From Chalara sp. BL73 (lineage: Eukaryota; Ascomycota; Leotiomycetes; Helotiales), in the NCBI GenBank assembly GCA_918026815.1, contig CAKJVC010000229.1:186001-250000 (forward strand): a stretch of 64,000 bases of DNA, given 5' to 3'. Shown piece after piece: positions 1 through 9,430 of this stretch (the stretch's first letter is position 1; each line of letters opens with the position of its first letter). The position numbers were made by a program, and so were the translations under genes. The notes below the pieces were generated by a model, which made no database searches, was not told the origin of the DNA, and saw only the letters and a program-made list of their open reading frames with translations.

Positions 1-338
1 GGGGATGGCAAGGTATAGCTGCCCACTAAAATAATGCGCTAAAAGAGCCACGAACTAGCTTAGCGTGATTACATAAGCGACCTACAGATGACATGTTGCC
101 AAAACTCGTTTTTTGATATCAATGATTTTGAGACCAGACATAGATCATGATGCATAATGCTCACGAGCACTCACATTACCTACTTTCGAATTTATAACAC
201 GTTGACCGTACACTTAGCAGGGACCTTTGGTGCAATCGTGGCCACTTAATGCATACAAGTCTCGTATTCAGCAAGGACACCTGGATCTCCTTTCCATAAG
301 TATACAGCCCTCTAAAGGTTCTTTCCAGGACCTCGATC
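1..338. other. left-edge intergenic sequence
   Basis: AT-rich sequence before the first gene. I see no convincing coding segment or RNA gene. It presumably includes the promoter and 5' UTR of the gene that starts at 339. Confidence 0.5.
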
Positions 339-2090
339 ATGTTTCGCTTTGTAGCATTGTTATTTTTGTTTCCAATTGTCGATTGTGTGTCACTGACTCA
401 AGGCCAATCGCCTCTTGGCCTCTCGTCATTACAAGATCACGATACCTTTGACTCCGAGAGATATCCTTCATCAATTGTGATTGATTATTCAGATCCTGTC
501 AAGGCTAATGCGAGTAACCAGCTTCTGGAGAGAATTGTTGCCCAATTTGTGGATTGTAGCACTATCCATGAACTCAACGTGACAGGCTATCCATCGCTTG
601 GGAACTGGACTCTTCTTCAAACAGCCATTGATACACTGCCGAAAGTAGAGACGCTTCATTGGACCAGCCAACACCCAATCCCTGGCACGATTCTTCGCTC
701 CCTCGAACGTAATCATCCGTCATGTCGCCTGTACTATACACTGCCTTTCAACTTCCGGAAAGACCCATTTGATCCTGCATTTGATATAGATCTTGAGTGG
801 GACCCGTATGATGGAGAAGACCCTGGATATTGGAGAAGAAAGGATCTCCTTAAACAACGAGACCTGGGTCTCCTCCCTTCTATCATCAATTCAATAAATT
901 TATATTCCCTGGTTGCAGATATAGAGTACAATTCTGAGGATAATTTATCCGATTTAGAGCTTGTTTTCAATACTGTATCCAGCACGCCAAATCTGAGAGA
1001 GCTAGACCTTCGCCTCCATACAGTCGGGTGCTTGCTGGGATACTCGCCCTTTGCGTTCGATTTCCTCTCAAATTCCGATGTTCGTTTTCCGCCTTTAGAG
1101 GTAGTAAAGATCTCAGGTTATGATTTTGATGAGAGGTCCGATGGTGGTGAAGTTTGGCTCGAAAAGATATCCAATTGGGTAGAGATTGGCAACAGAACAG
1201 CGAGTAAGCCTCAGAGAAGGGGCCATGATGGCAGAACAAGTCTCGATGTGTGGCTTGAGATCATGGATTGGTCTCATCTGCATACTCTGGAGCTTGGATC
1301 TCCATCAGCTACAACCATCGCCAAACTTAAACATGTCCTACCCAATGTAAGGCAATTATCGCTCAGATCTGGGGATTGGGATTGGAGAGCGTCAAAAGAA
1401 ATGAATATCAGCAAAGCGGTAACAGGCTTTGTTCAACACCGGCTACGGCCACTCGAGTCACTTGTTCTACATAACATAAAGATGGATTCGTGGGAAACCT
1501 TTCTCGGACTTGAATCATCTGGTGGAAGTGTGTGGCGCAATTTGGAGAGCTTCTATGTGGGGAGTGACGAGAATATTAATATTATTGACAACGTGGCACT
1601 CGCTACATTGATTACTACAGTTCCCAAACTTCGGAAACTTGATGTCAATGTGCGCCGTCCTAGTGGCGAAGCTTGGGGTGACGGAGAATATGCAGTGTTT
1701 GCAGCATTTCCGTCCCTACAAAACCTCACACTTCGATTCCCGACGCCAGATGCCCATCTCCTCAATACGGCTATATACGAAAACGAGACCATGCTTGCAG
1801 AATACCACGATTTGCGCCGGAATTATCGAGAGTTTGGCGACGAGTGGGATGAGCTTGATGTGGAAATTAACATTGAATCAGTGAAGAGTTTATTCCTCCA
1901 GCTCCAAGCGCAAAAGGCCGAAAATAGGTTGAAGTCAATGACTGTTTATGTCGGCGATTGGGCGGAGCAAGGAGATTGTAGCTTAATCCAGCGGCCCATG
2001 GTTCGGGTAGCCCGCTATCGTTGTTTCACTGACGAAAAAGAAGACGTGAATTGTGAAGGGACACAAACTAGATCGAAGGGATGGCTTTAG
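339..2090 (+). CDS. secreted leucine-rich-repeat-like protein, unknown function
   Basis: This is a single-exon gene of 583 residues. The first 20 or so residues form a signal peptide (MFRFVALLFLFPIVDC), so the product should enter the secretory pathway. Several N-glycosylation sequons follow (NAS, NVT, NWT near the N-terminus). The rest has irregularly spaced leucine-rich strand motifs such as LPNVRQLSLRSGDW and PKLRKLDVNV. These are typical of fungal F-box/LRR-like solenoids, but no F-box is visible at the N-terminus. The start was chosen because it gives the signal peptide; the overlapping frame starting at 227 does not. The stop lies 52 bp from the stop of the convergent zinc transporter, so their 3' UTRs probably overlap. 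Function is unknown. An extracellular binding role is only an inference from fold and secretion. Confidence 0.8.
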   Translation: MFRFVALLFLFPIVDCVSLTQGQSPLGLSSLQDHDTFDSERYPSSIVIDYSDPVKANASNQLLERIVAQFVDCSTIHELNVTGYPSLGNWTLLQTAIDTLPKVETLHWTSQHPIPGTILRSLERNHPSCRLYYTLPFNFRKDPFDPAFDIDLEWDPYDGEDPGYWRRKDLLKQRDLGLLPSIINSINLYSLVADIEYNSEDNLSDLELVFNTVSSTPNLRELDLRLHTVGCLLGYSPFAFDFLSNSDVRFPPLEVVKISGYDFDERSDGGEVWLEKISNWVEIGNRTASKPQRRGHDGRTSLDVWLEIMDWSHLHTLELGSPSATTIAKLKHVLPNVRQLSLRSGDWDWRASKEMNISKAVTGFVQHRLRPLESLVLHNIKMDSWETFLGLESSGGSVWRNLESFYVGSDENINIIDNVALATLITTVPKLRKLDVNVRRPSGEAWGDGEYAVFAAFPSLQNLTLRFPTPDAHLLNTAIYENETMLAEYHDLRRNYREFGDEWDELDVEINIESVKSLFLQLQAQKAENRLKSMTVYVGDWAEQGDCSLIQRPMVRVARYRCFTDEKEDVNCEGTQTRSKGWL

Positions 2091-2142
2091 CTTTCCATGG
2101 AAGTTGATCGTAGCTCATTACCAATTAATCTATATCCGCAAT

Positions 2143-3966
2143 CTAAGCCCATTTCCCAAGGAGACCCATCAAAACCATGCCTGCAATGAAACTGGTCATT
2201 GCCACGGCTGTCTTGATGAGACTCGATTCCCTGAGCTCACCATACAGCCAATCACCAGCCCACATATCCACAAATCCAACCCAGAGCAGAATGCCGGCTG
2301 ACAATGCATCCAAAGTGCCCAATGCGACAATCGTGCTTGGGTCATTGCCATTGAACTTCTGCAAGACACCAATGCCGATTGCCATGCCGACAGGGGTTAC
2401 AAGTGCGAATGCAATAGGCAGGGTGAAGAGCTTGGTTTTTTGCAAATTTGTAGAGGATGGAAGTGCTGCAATACGAGCTCCCAGGGCAAGACCTTCAAAC
2501 ATCTGATGGAAGATGATAACAATGAAGAGCGTTATGAATACTGAGTCTCCGGCTACAACTAGAGTTATGCCAAGCAGTAGAGAATGGAAGATAATTCCGG
2601 CTTCCAACACAAGAACCGATATCGCATCATTCCCAGTGCTCACCAAGCTGTGGTGTGTATGGTGGTGCGATATCGCTGCGAGCGGCGGGGCAGCTTTTGC
2701 TTCTACTGTTTTAGAGGTTTCTTCATTCGTTGAGTTCTGTTCAGAGATTGGGGTTTCGGCCATTCCACGACGCCAATGCGCGAGACGATGCGCGATATAA
2801 TCAACCAGAAAAGCCAGGAACCCTCCGGCCATTGCGATTGAGGTCGCTGTTGCCTCATATTTCAGCTCTCCCAAACACTCATTGGAAAACATCAACTCCG
2901 CGTGAGTTAGAAGCTACATCCTATGTTACTAACTGCACGGCAAGACTTAAGATGGCTAATACATACATGGATAAGCGCGGTGGCTATGATGATTCCGGTG
3001 CCAAATTGTTTAATGACAGTAAATACCAATCCCGATACATTAAACTTAAGCAATTTTGTCAAAAGGATCGGTGCATACACGCCTATTTATGTCAACAGCT
3101 TCTAGTGACTCTCTTGGCTGCAACCTACCAATCGCGCTCGTGAATAGAATTACAAATAGGAGGCCTATCCGGAGGTTGACATTGTAGTCACGATCTTTTC
3201 TCTCACAGCTTACCGTTTCAGTACCGGGACAATGTCTAGCAGGTTCCGGTTAGAATACGTTGCGCGAGGTTGGGTCATACCGCTACTCACTCCACGCCGG
3301 CATGAAAGTGGCACCCCTCTCCCTCTTCCTCTGAGCTCTCCTGGTCGGAATGCGCTTCTTCAGTTCCTTCAGCTACAACCTCAACTTCTGTTCCGTCTGG
3401 GGCCACGCAGAACCTATTCGTCGTGTCAGCATGCATCACTATTATTGAACCTTCGCTACACTCATGTTAGAGCCTTACGTCTCAGTTCCGTGTGCATGGC
3501 AGTCGCTGTAAGCAGTGGGAAGTGCCTCATTCCCGGTCGCTGTTGTCATGACCTGAACTTCGGATCCATCTCCCTTGATACAGTACCTATTATTTTGTCA
3601 GCTTATTCTAGGAACCATACAAACCATCTGAAGATTACTGGGTGGTATCATGCAGATGGCAGGAAGTAATGGCCGTCGTTTGTGCCACGGCTGTGGTTGT
3701 TGCGACCACTGAACCTGGCAATGTTGCCGAGGAAGTGATTAGGCTCGACGTTGGCGACGCTTCGCTGGTTGATGAAATAGTGGTTTCTGCACCACCGGGT
3801 AGAAAACATACTCTACATTGCTGTCAGCTATATTTCAATGCAGGAAGGTATTTCGAGCTGACTCTTGCCCCTCATGCAGGTGGCATCCCGTTAACGTGAT
3901 TTGGGCACTGATTTGTGTGACCAGCGTGACTACGGCTATAGCTTTAATCCAGGCCATGTTGTACAT
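2143..3966 (-). CDS. zrfC: ZIP-family zinc importer with four extracellular Cys-His repeats (ZrfC/Zrt1-like)
   Basis: Plasma-membrane Zn2+ importer of the ZIP family. My model has seven exons (3863..3966, 3639..3812, 3479..3586, 3291..3413, 3129..3235, 2967..3082, 2143..2913) and 500 residues. A signal peptide (residues about 4-21) is followed by an extracellular N-terminal domain with four CHxH-x5-C repeats at about residues 28, 86, 122 and 163. The membrane domain follows: NLRIGLLFVILFTSAIG as TM1, QFGTGIIIATALIH, a loop with HHHTHH, then the metal-site helices HSLLLGITLVVA and HQMFEGLALGARIA. The long Cys/His N-terminus is what distinguishes the alkaline-pH importer ZrfC from shorter ZIPs. 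The gene is divergent from the Asp f 2-like zincophore. The start could be either of two nearby methionines (3966 or 3957). Confidence 0.93.
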
Positions 3967-4273
3967 GTTGCGCTCTTGAGAGTAGATAACGGCTCTCGCT
4001 TCGTACGGTCCCCCTGGTAATGGATGCAATTATAGGTTTTCTGCTTGTAAGGCAAAGAAAAAGGCTTCACAGTGAGAAAAAGAAAGAAGATCATGGCCAA
4101 GCCCACTGCAGCCACGCTTATACGAAGGGGATGCATCATTAATCAATTTTCTGATATTCCAAGAAATACCAAGACTGCATGATCCTACGGCCTCACAGGC
4201 ATCGCACTGGATCAATGTCACGCATCGCGAATGGCGTTGAAGTCCTGTTGCCCGTGAGGTACAGCGGTGGAGT

Positions 4274-4293
4274 ACCTTGATGGGTAGCTTGGC
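4274..4293 (-). promoter_or_regulatory. composite zinc-response / PacC-like site 1
   Basis: ACCTTGATGGGTAG (4274-4287, minus-strand CAAGGT core) is followed directly by CTTGGC (4288-4293, minus-strand GCCAAG). The first 14 bp recur exactly at 4403-4416. Confidence 0.6.
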
Positions 4294-4402
4294 GGAAGAT
4301 TGGAAATCGCGCACTAAATATTAGACCGGGCAGCCCACTTTTCTAAGCTCTCCAAGACTTCCACTCCGGGAGCCAAAAGTCTGGGCGGAAAGCATGGCGG
4401 AC

Positions 4403-4427
4403 ACCTTGATGGGTAGTGCATCTTGGC
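4403..4427 (-). promoter_or_regulatory. composite zinc-response / PacC-like site 2
   Basis: Second exact copy of ACCTTGATGGGTAG (4403-4416), again followed by CTTGGC, here after five bases (4422-4427). The two copies are 129 bp apart in the same orientation. Confidence 0.6.
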
Positions 4428-4843
4428 ATCAACCTCCTCTCACTCAGACGAAGACGGGGGAACTTCACGTCAGTCAAACAATAATAGAGGCGGAAAGAAT
4501 CTCCCCTCAAGTACGGTGGATCGGGGCGCTCCGTAGAGCTGCAGGAGCCTGTGGGCAGAAGAATTCACTATGACCTGTCGCTTGACATGTCAGCGAGATG
4601 TAACTTTGCGGCGCGTTCGTATTACAATATCTCAGCCTGAATTCTCTTGTTTGGACTGTACGACGTGACCCAGAGACCAATCAATAGCACCTTCTTCGCC
4701 CACGGAATTCTCTCTTCATACTTGACTTTTCATTGCTGATTGATAAGCTTGGCATGACAAAACTTGAGTCGATGTATGCTAGAGGCTGCTCGGTACCACC
4801 TCTTTGGGTACCTGCGCTTTATCCTAGATGGCATGGAAGGGTC

Positions 4844-4851
4844 ACCTTGGC
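4844..4851 (-). promoter_or_regulatory. overlapping zinc-response and PacC-like hexamers
   Basis: ACCTTGGC holds ACCTTG (4844-4849) and CTTGGC (4846-4851) overlapping by four bases. Binding of the two regulators here would be mutually exclusive or cooperative. This site is the nearest of the three to the zincophore start. Confidence 0.5.
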
Positions 4852-5113
4852 TCTTGAAGACTTTTCACTTGAGAGAGTCGTGATTTTCGGCCGACCTTCT
4901 TTCATTGTTCCCAAAGTGGAGACATGCTTTCCGATCAAGCTATCAACATGAAATATTGAAAATGGGGTTTGGACTTGTGTGGGAGGTAGAATTGCTATAA
5001 AGCAGGTAATTGCCACTCTTGCACGAGTGCTCTATACCTCACCTCTTCGTCTTCTCGATTCCTCTCCATTGAAAATTCATATCCCTGCTCGTTACTCCCC
5101 TGTACAAACCAGA

Positions 5114-6457
5114 ATGCACTCCGCACTTGTCCTTCTTGGGCTTTCTGTCCCAGCCATCTATGCAGCTCCATTCACTCTTTCAGAAAGAGCAGTCCCACTA
5201 TCATTGAACGTCGAGCCGGCGCAGGTGCCCATACCTGGCGAGTATGACTGGACTTCTGGTTATGTTACTGAGTTCCCTGTATGTGTAAATGTCTGCCACG
5301 CCAACATGCCCTTGAACTGATGATACACCTGTCCTAGATACACTCTTCTTGTAATGCCACCCAGCGTCATGAAATTACCAAGGGACTCGAAGAAGCTGTA
5401 TTGCTCGCAAAGCATGCCAAGGAGCACAGTAAGTCCCTTTCCCTATGTTTTTAGATGCTTGCTAAGCATTTTTTAGTTCTGATTCATGGAAGCAAATCCG
5501 AAATCTTTCAAAAGTACTTTGGTGCTGGTCCAGCAGGTGCTGTAATTGGCTGGTTTGACAAAATCGCTACTGCCAACCGTGATGGCGTTCTCTTCCGTTG
5601 CGATGATCCTGATCAAAACTGTGCTACTCAGGACAGTATGCCATACTACAAAGTCTCATATTTACGATAATTTGGAAAGCTGACATGTATTCCAGATTGG
5701 GGAGGACATTGGCGGGGTGCGAACGCTTCCTCCGAAACAGTGATTTGTGAGGCTTCATACACCACTCGTCTTCCACTCGCGGCCCTCTGTGGTCGCGGCT
5801 TCGATATCGCCACAGGCAAGCCATCGAGATTTTGGGTGAGTTAGATTTCTGAGCAGGAGATGCTCTGTTTTGCATGATTCATCATTTATCAAGCGTGAAC
5901 TTTAGAACGAACTCTTTGCTTTGAAATGTTTGTTGACATATCAAACTTGGGCATTGAACTAAGGCTCTTCTTTGGAGAAAACAAGATCTGCAACATTACC
6001 TATCTTCCAAAATTTTGATTGAACAGGAGCTGACTCCAAATTTTGTGCTTAGGGCCCGGATCTCATCCATCGTCTCTACCATGTAGATCTAGTTGGCGAA
6101 GGTATCATCGACCACCACGCCGATGGATATGCTGGCGTTACCGAGTTAGCAAAAGGAGAGAACTACACTTTGGCCGCGGTTAATAGCGCGACCCTATCAT
6201 ATTTCGCAACTGAGGTCTATGCATACGATGTCAGTATTCCAGGCGAAGGATGCGTTGGAAAGGCAGCTGCGTCAGCAGTTGCAGAAAATGCCCATGGCGC
6301 TCCAACATCGGAAACTGCAACTTTGACATCTGCTACGGCAGTGACCACCTCGATCGACCCAACCCGTGTCATCCCAGCTCCTGCGCAGACAAGTACGGCT
6401 GCCGCTGCTGGGCAAGATTGCCACTCTCATGATGACGGGACCATTCACTGCGTGTAA
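5114..6457 (+). CDS. aspf2: secreted zincophore, Asp f 2 / Pra1 family
   Basis: Extracellular zinc-binding protein that in the known family captures zinc and returns it to the partner ZIP importer. The five-exon model is 5114..5278, 5338..5428, 5477..5635, 5696..5835, 6053..6457, giving 319 residues. A signal peptide (MHSALVLLGLSVPAIYA) is followed by the zincin-like fold, seen as EFPIHSSCNATQ, GWFDKIATANRDG, NWGGHWRGAN and HRLYHVDLVGEG. The metal-site segment is HHADGYAGVTEL. The protein ends with the family's C-terminal zinc motif, CHSHDDGTIHC. Intron 4 (217 nt) is long for this window. The gene shares its promoter with the divergent ZIP importer and so is probably induced by zinc starvation. 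The Aspergillus family member is an allergen; nothing here shows disease relevance. Confidence 0.93.
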
Positions 6458-7029
6458 ACTGGCGCGAGATTGCAGTGCCAAATCTTAATGGTTGATGATA
6501 TTATGGAATATGAATTTGATAGACATTAATGAACACTCTTGATTACTTTAGCAAGAAGGAGAAAACCGAAACATTCTGCGATTAGCGAGACATCAACGAA
6601 CGGCAAGGGAAAAGCTCGCTTGTTTTAGGGGCAAGCCCCCTGACCAATGTAGACATATTCTTTTTTGAAACCCCACCGCTGCAAAGGATTGGTGCAAGAT
6701 GCACACTGGCATTTAAACCCTTCCGCGCCACCTCCTTTGTGATGGCAAGCCTTTGGAGGGGAATTATTATCCTAAATGATATTAGTATAAACAGCCTAAA
6801 TAGACGTCCCGGATTAGCGGGAGGTTTTCAGCCAACTAGACTTGCCGCTGGGCACGTTTTCGCTCCCAAAACAGCCTGCTCTCAAATATAAAGATCTCAA
6901 TCTGGCAGTTTGTTCAACCAAGCAAAGCTTATTTATGATAATATCTCCCTCGAGGTGTATAAGTTTGCATATATGCCAAACTGATCCAGAAATTCTTGAC
7001 GTGTCTTGTGTCACACAGGTTTCTTGATC
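6458..7029. other. intergenic, no feature seen
   Basis: 3' flank of the zincophore and promoter of the next gene. Short open frames here have no protein-like character. Confidence 0.5.
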
Positions 7030-8433
7030 ATGCTATCGTTTTCGAAGCTTGCCCTTGTGTTTGGGACACTACGGTTTGCTTCGCCAACTTTCGGGGGCGT
7101 TGTTCATTCTTTGAAGGAGAGGCAGTCGGAATATCACTGGGTGGATACTTGGACATCTATGCCACAGCTTGTAGAACCGGATAATCTGCCGCCTGCGCCT
7201 TTTGTATGTTTCAGAGAATAGCGACATATGAAAACCTGCTGATGGAGAGAGCAGAAAACATCAAGTGCAGTCTTCAACGATGCGACCGTCCGCCAGACAT
7301 TACATATGTCCATCGGCGGAGACAGGATTCGGTTCCAAATCTCCAACACCTTTGGGACCAGCGATCTGCCCATCACCGCTGCGTCAGTCGCTAATCCAGC
7401 AGGTGGGAAGGCAGGCGTGAATGGCATTGACGCTTCTCCCATCGTTGGACTGACGTTTAATGGCGCAGCATCGATCACAATTCCGAGGGGTACGGTTGCG
7501 TACTCCGATCCTGTTGACTTTGTCACCAAACCACAGACCAATGTCGCCGTTACACTATATCTGGCCAAGGGGCAGTCTGGAAATAGTATCACGGGACATC
7601 CTGGGAGCAGGACGACAATTTGGATGCAAGCCGGAAATCGTGTCAATGCAACTACCGTACCAGGTACTAGTGTTAAGCATTGGTAAGCCATGCCTGTCTC
7701 TCACGCTCCATAATTTATGGAGCTTTTACTGACGGGCTGTTCTCGAAGGTATTTCCTTAGCGGAGTCGAGGTATGGGCTCCAAAAGAAACATCCAGCTTT
7801 ATAATCCTTGGGGATAGTATCACAGATGGCCGCGGTAGCACAGATGACGGGAACAACCGCTGGCCGGACCTCCTCCTCGCAAAAATGCAGAAGAACTCCC
7901 TGACTAACATCGGCGTAAATAACCAAGCAGCAGGTGGGAACCGCGTTCTCGCTGATGGTCTCGGTCCCTCCCTGGTCAGCCGCTACAAACGTGATGCCAT
8001 CACGCAAGCTGGCGTGAAATACATCATGATCTTCGAGGGCGTCAACGATATCGGAACCGCAGGCACTGACTCTGGAACGCAAACAAATATCGGGAATCAG
8101 TTGATCGCGGCGTTTACACAGATCGCTGCTGGTGCAAAGAAAGCGGGGATTGCGGTATTTGCGGCAACAATAACGCCGTTCAGTGGGAGTGGACAGAGTT
8201 ATTCGAACCCGACCAGGGAGGCGACGAGGCAGAAGGTCAATACGTGGATTAAGACGAGCGGAACCTTTGATGCCGTGGTTGATTTTGATCAGATACTGAG
8301 AGATCCTTCGACACCAAGTCAGTTGGCGAGTAAGTATAATGGGGGAGACTACTTGCATCCTAATGTGGCTGGATATCAGGCTCTAGCAGATGCTTTTCCG
8401 TTAGATATCTTTACAAAGCTTAGAAGCAAGTAG
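7030..8433 (+). CDS. secreted SGNH/GDSL-type hydrolase (esterase/lipase)
   Basis: Extracellular serine esterase of the SGNH superfamily. The three exons (7030..7203, 7255..7682, 7749..8433) encode 428 residues. A signal peptide (MLSFSKLALVFGTLRFASP) precedes the common N-terminal part WVDTWTSMPQLVEP. A beta-rich segment follows, with RQTLHMSIGG and RFQISNTFG. The catalytic domain then shows block I GDSITDGRG with the nucleophile Ser, the block III-type EGVNDIG, and the Asp-x-x-His pair in DYLHPN near the C-terminus. Both introns have canonical ends and matching phases; the second splits the Trp codon of HWYF. Such enzymes usually deacylate plant polysaccharides or lipids, but the substrate cannot be read from the sequence. 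Confidence 0.9.
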
Positions 8434-9430
8434 ACGAATATGATAGGACTGGTGCTGCAGCCAAAATCTGTGTTCAGCAAATTAAGCAGGGTCTTTCTAA
8501 CATCACGAAAAACAAAATTGAGAAACTATCACTGCTTGACAAACACATCTCAACAAAATCTTCGCTTTACAGGTTGTAATTCCCGAATATTATTGCGTAT
8601 GGTTAGTTTACACTCCCAGTTAGAAATGCAAACGTCCTGAATTATGAGAGGACGCAAGAGTTGGTCCTTAATCGGTCGTGCAAAAATTCATGCTGGAAGA
8701 TATATGATGCAAGGGATTGCGAAGGATTCTCGATATCTCAGGATAAGTAGCTTTAGCACGCTTGACATTAAATGCAGGTAATTGGTCAGATGTAAATCTT
8801 CCTTTCGCAATGATGGTTCATGTTGATAGGGAGGGACACTCTGGAGAACTTCGACATAACACACACAATTTTGTTAGACACCATACAAATCAGCTACATT
8901 GCGATACGAAACGTGTGCTTCATTGAACAACTATCGAAATTCAAACAACGCTTCGGGCTGGGGAAAGATGGCGATGGTGAGAGCAAATTCTTTCGGAAGA
9001 AAAAAAAAAGGCTTGAATAGCAAAAGTTGGTACATTAGTAAATACGACAAGCTTGCCCTAAACTTAGCGGAATGTAGGCTCACAGTCATTTTCACGTATT
9101 GCCAATAATAGAACTTAGGCTTTATCTAGCAGTGCTCCCTCACCATGTTCAAATTAAAGTCACTAGTTACAAAAAAACCTTGACGTAGAGCGCGATCAAT
9201 CTAAAAAAATCAATGGGTATTTGTATAAGACTATTCAAGTGCTCTGGTTAGCTAGAAGAATGAAGAAGAGAGGATGGTGAGGACTGATGTGGTTCCATTT
9301 GCAACGGAAAGCAAATGATTGGTCACAATTTTGTGGGACCTGAGGCTGAAATATTTGGGTCTTTATCAACTGCAACAAATATCAAAACATACCTCCAACA
9401 TTCAGCAACGTATCGAAACCACGACTGAAT
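8434..9430. other. intergenic, no feature seen
   Basis: AT-rich flank between the SGNH hydrolase and RSM22, with short A/T runs. No coding or RNA feature could be supported. Confidence 0.5.

Larger units (their letters stand above)
3967..5113. promoter_or_regulatory. bidirectional promoter of the zinc transporter / zincophore pair
   Basis: This 1.15 kb divergent promoter has no convincing gene in it. By eye it contains three CAAGGT hexamers on the minus strand (read as ACCTTG at 4274, 4403 and 4844). CAAGGT is the core reported for the fungal zinc regulator ZafA. It also has five GCCAAG hexamers (4096-4101 plus strand; CTTGGC at 4288, 4422, 4748 and 4846), matching the PacC consensus GCCARG. 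About 0.6 GCCAAG would be expected by chance here. This fits induction by zinc shortage at neutral to alkaline pH, as known for zrfC/aspf2. Confidence 0.7.

Noticed and set aside
2177..3143. Plus-strand frames opposite the ZIP gene
   Set aside because: They are shadows of ZIP exons and contain no family signal.
7726..8358. 210-codon minus-strand frame antisense to the SGNH hydrolase
   Set aside because: It overlaps a clearly recognised catalytic domain on the other strand and has no protein-like pattern.
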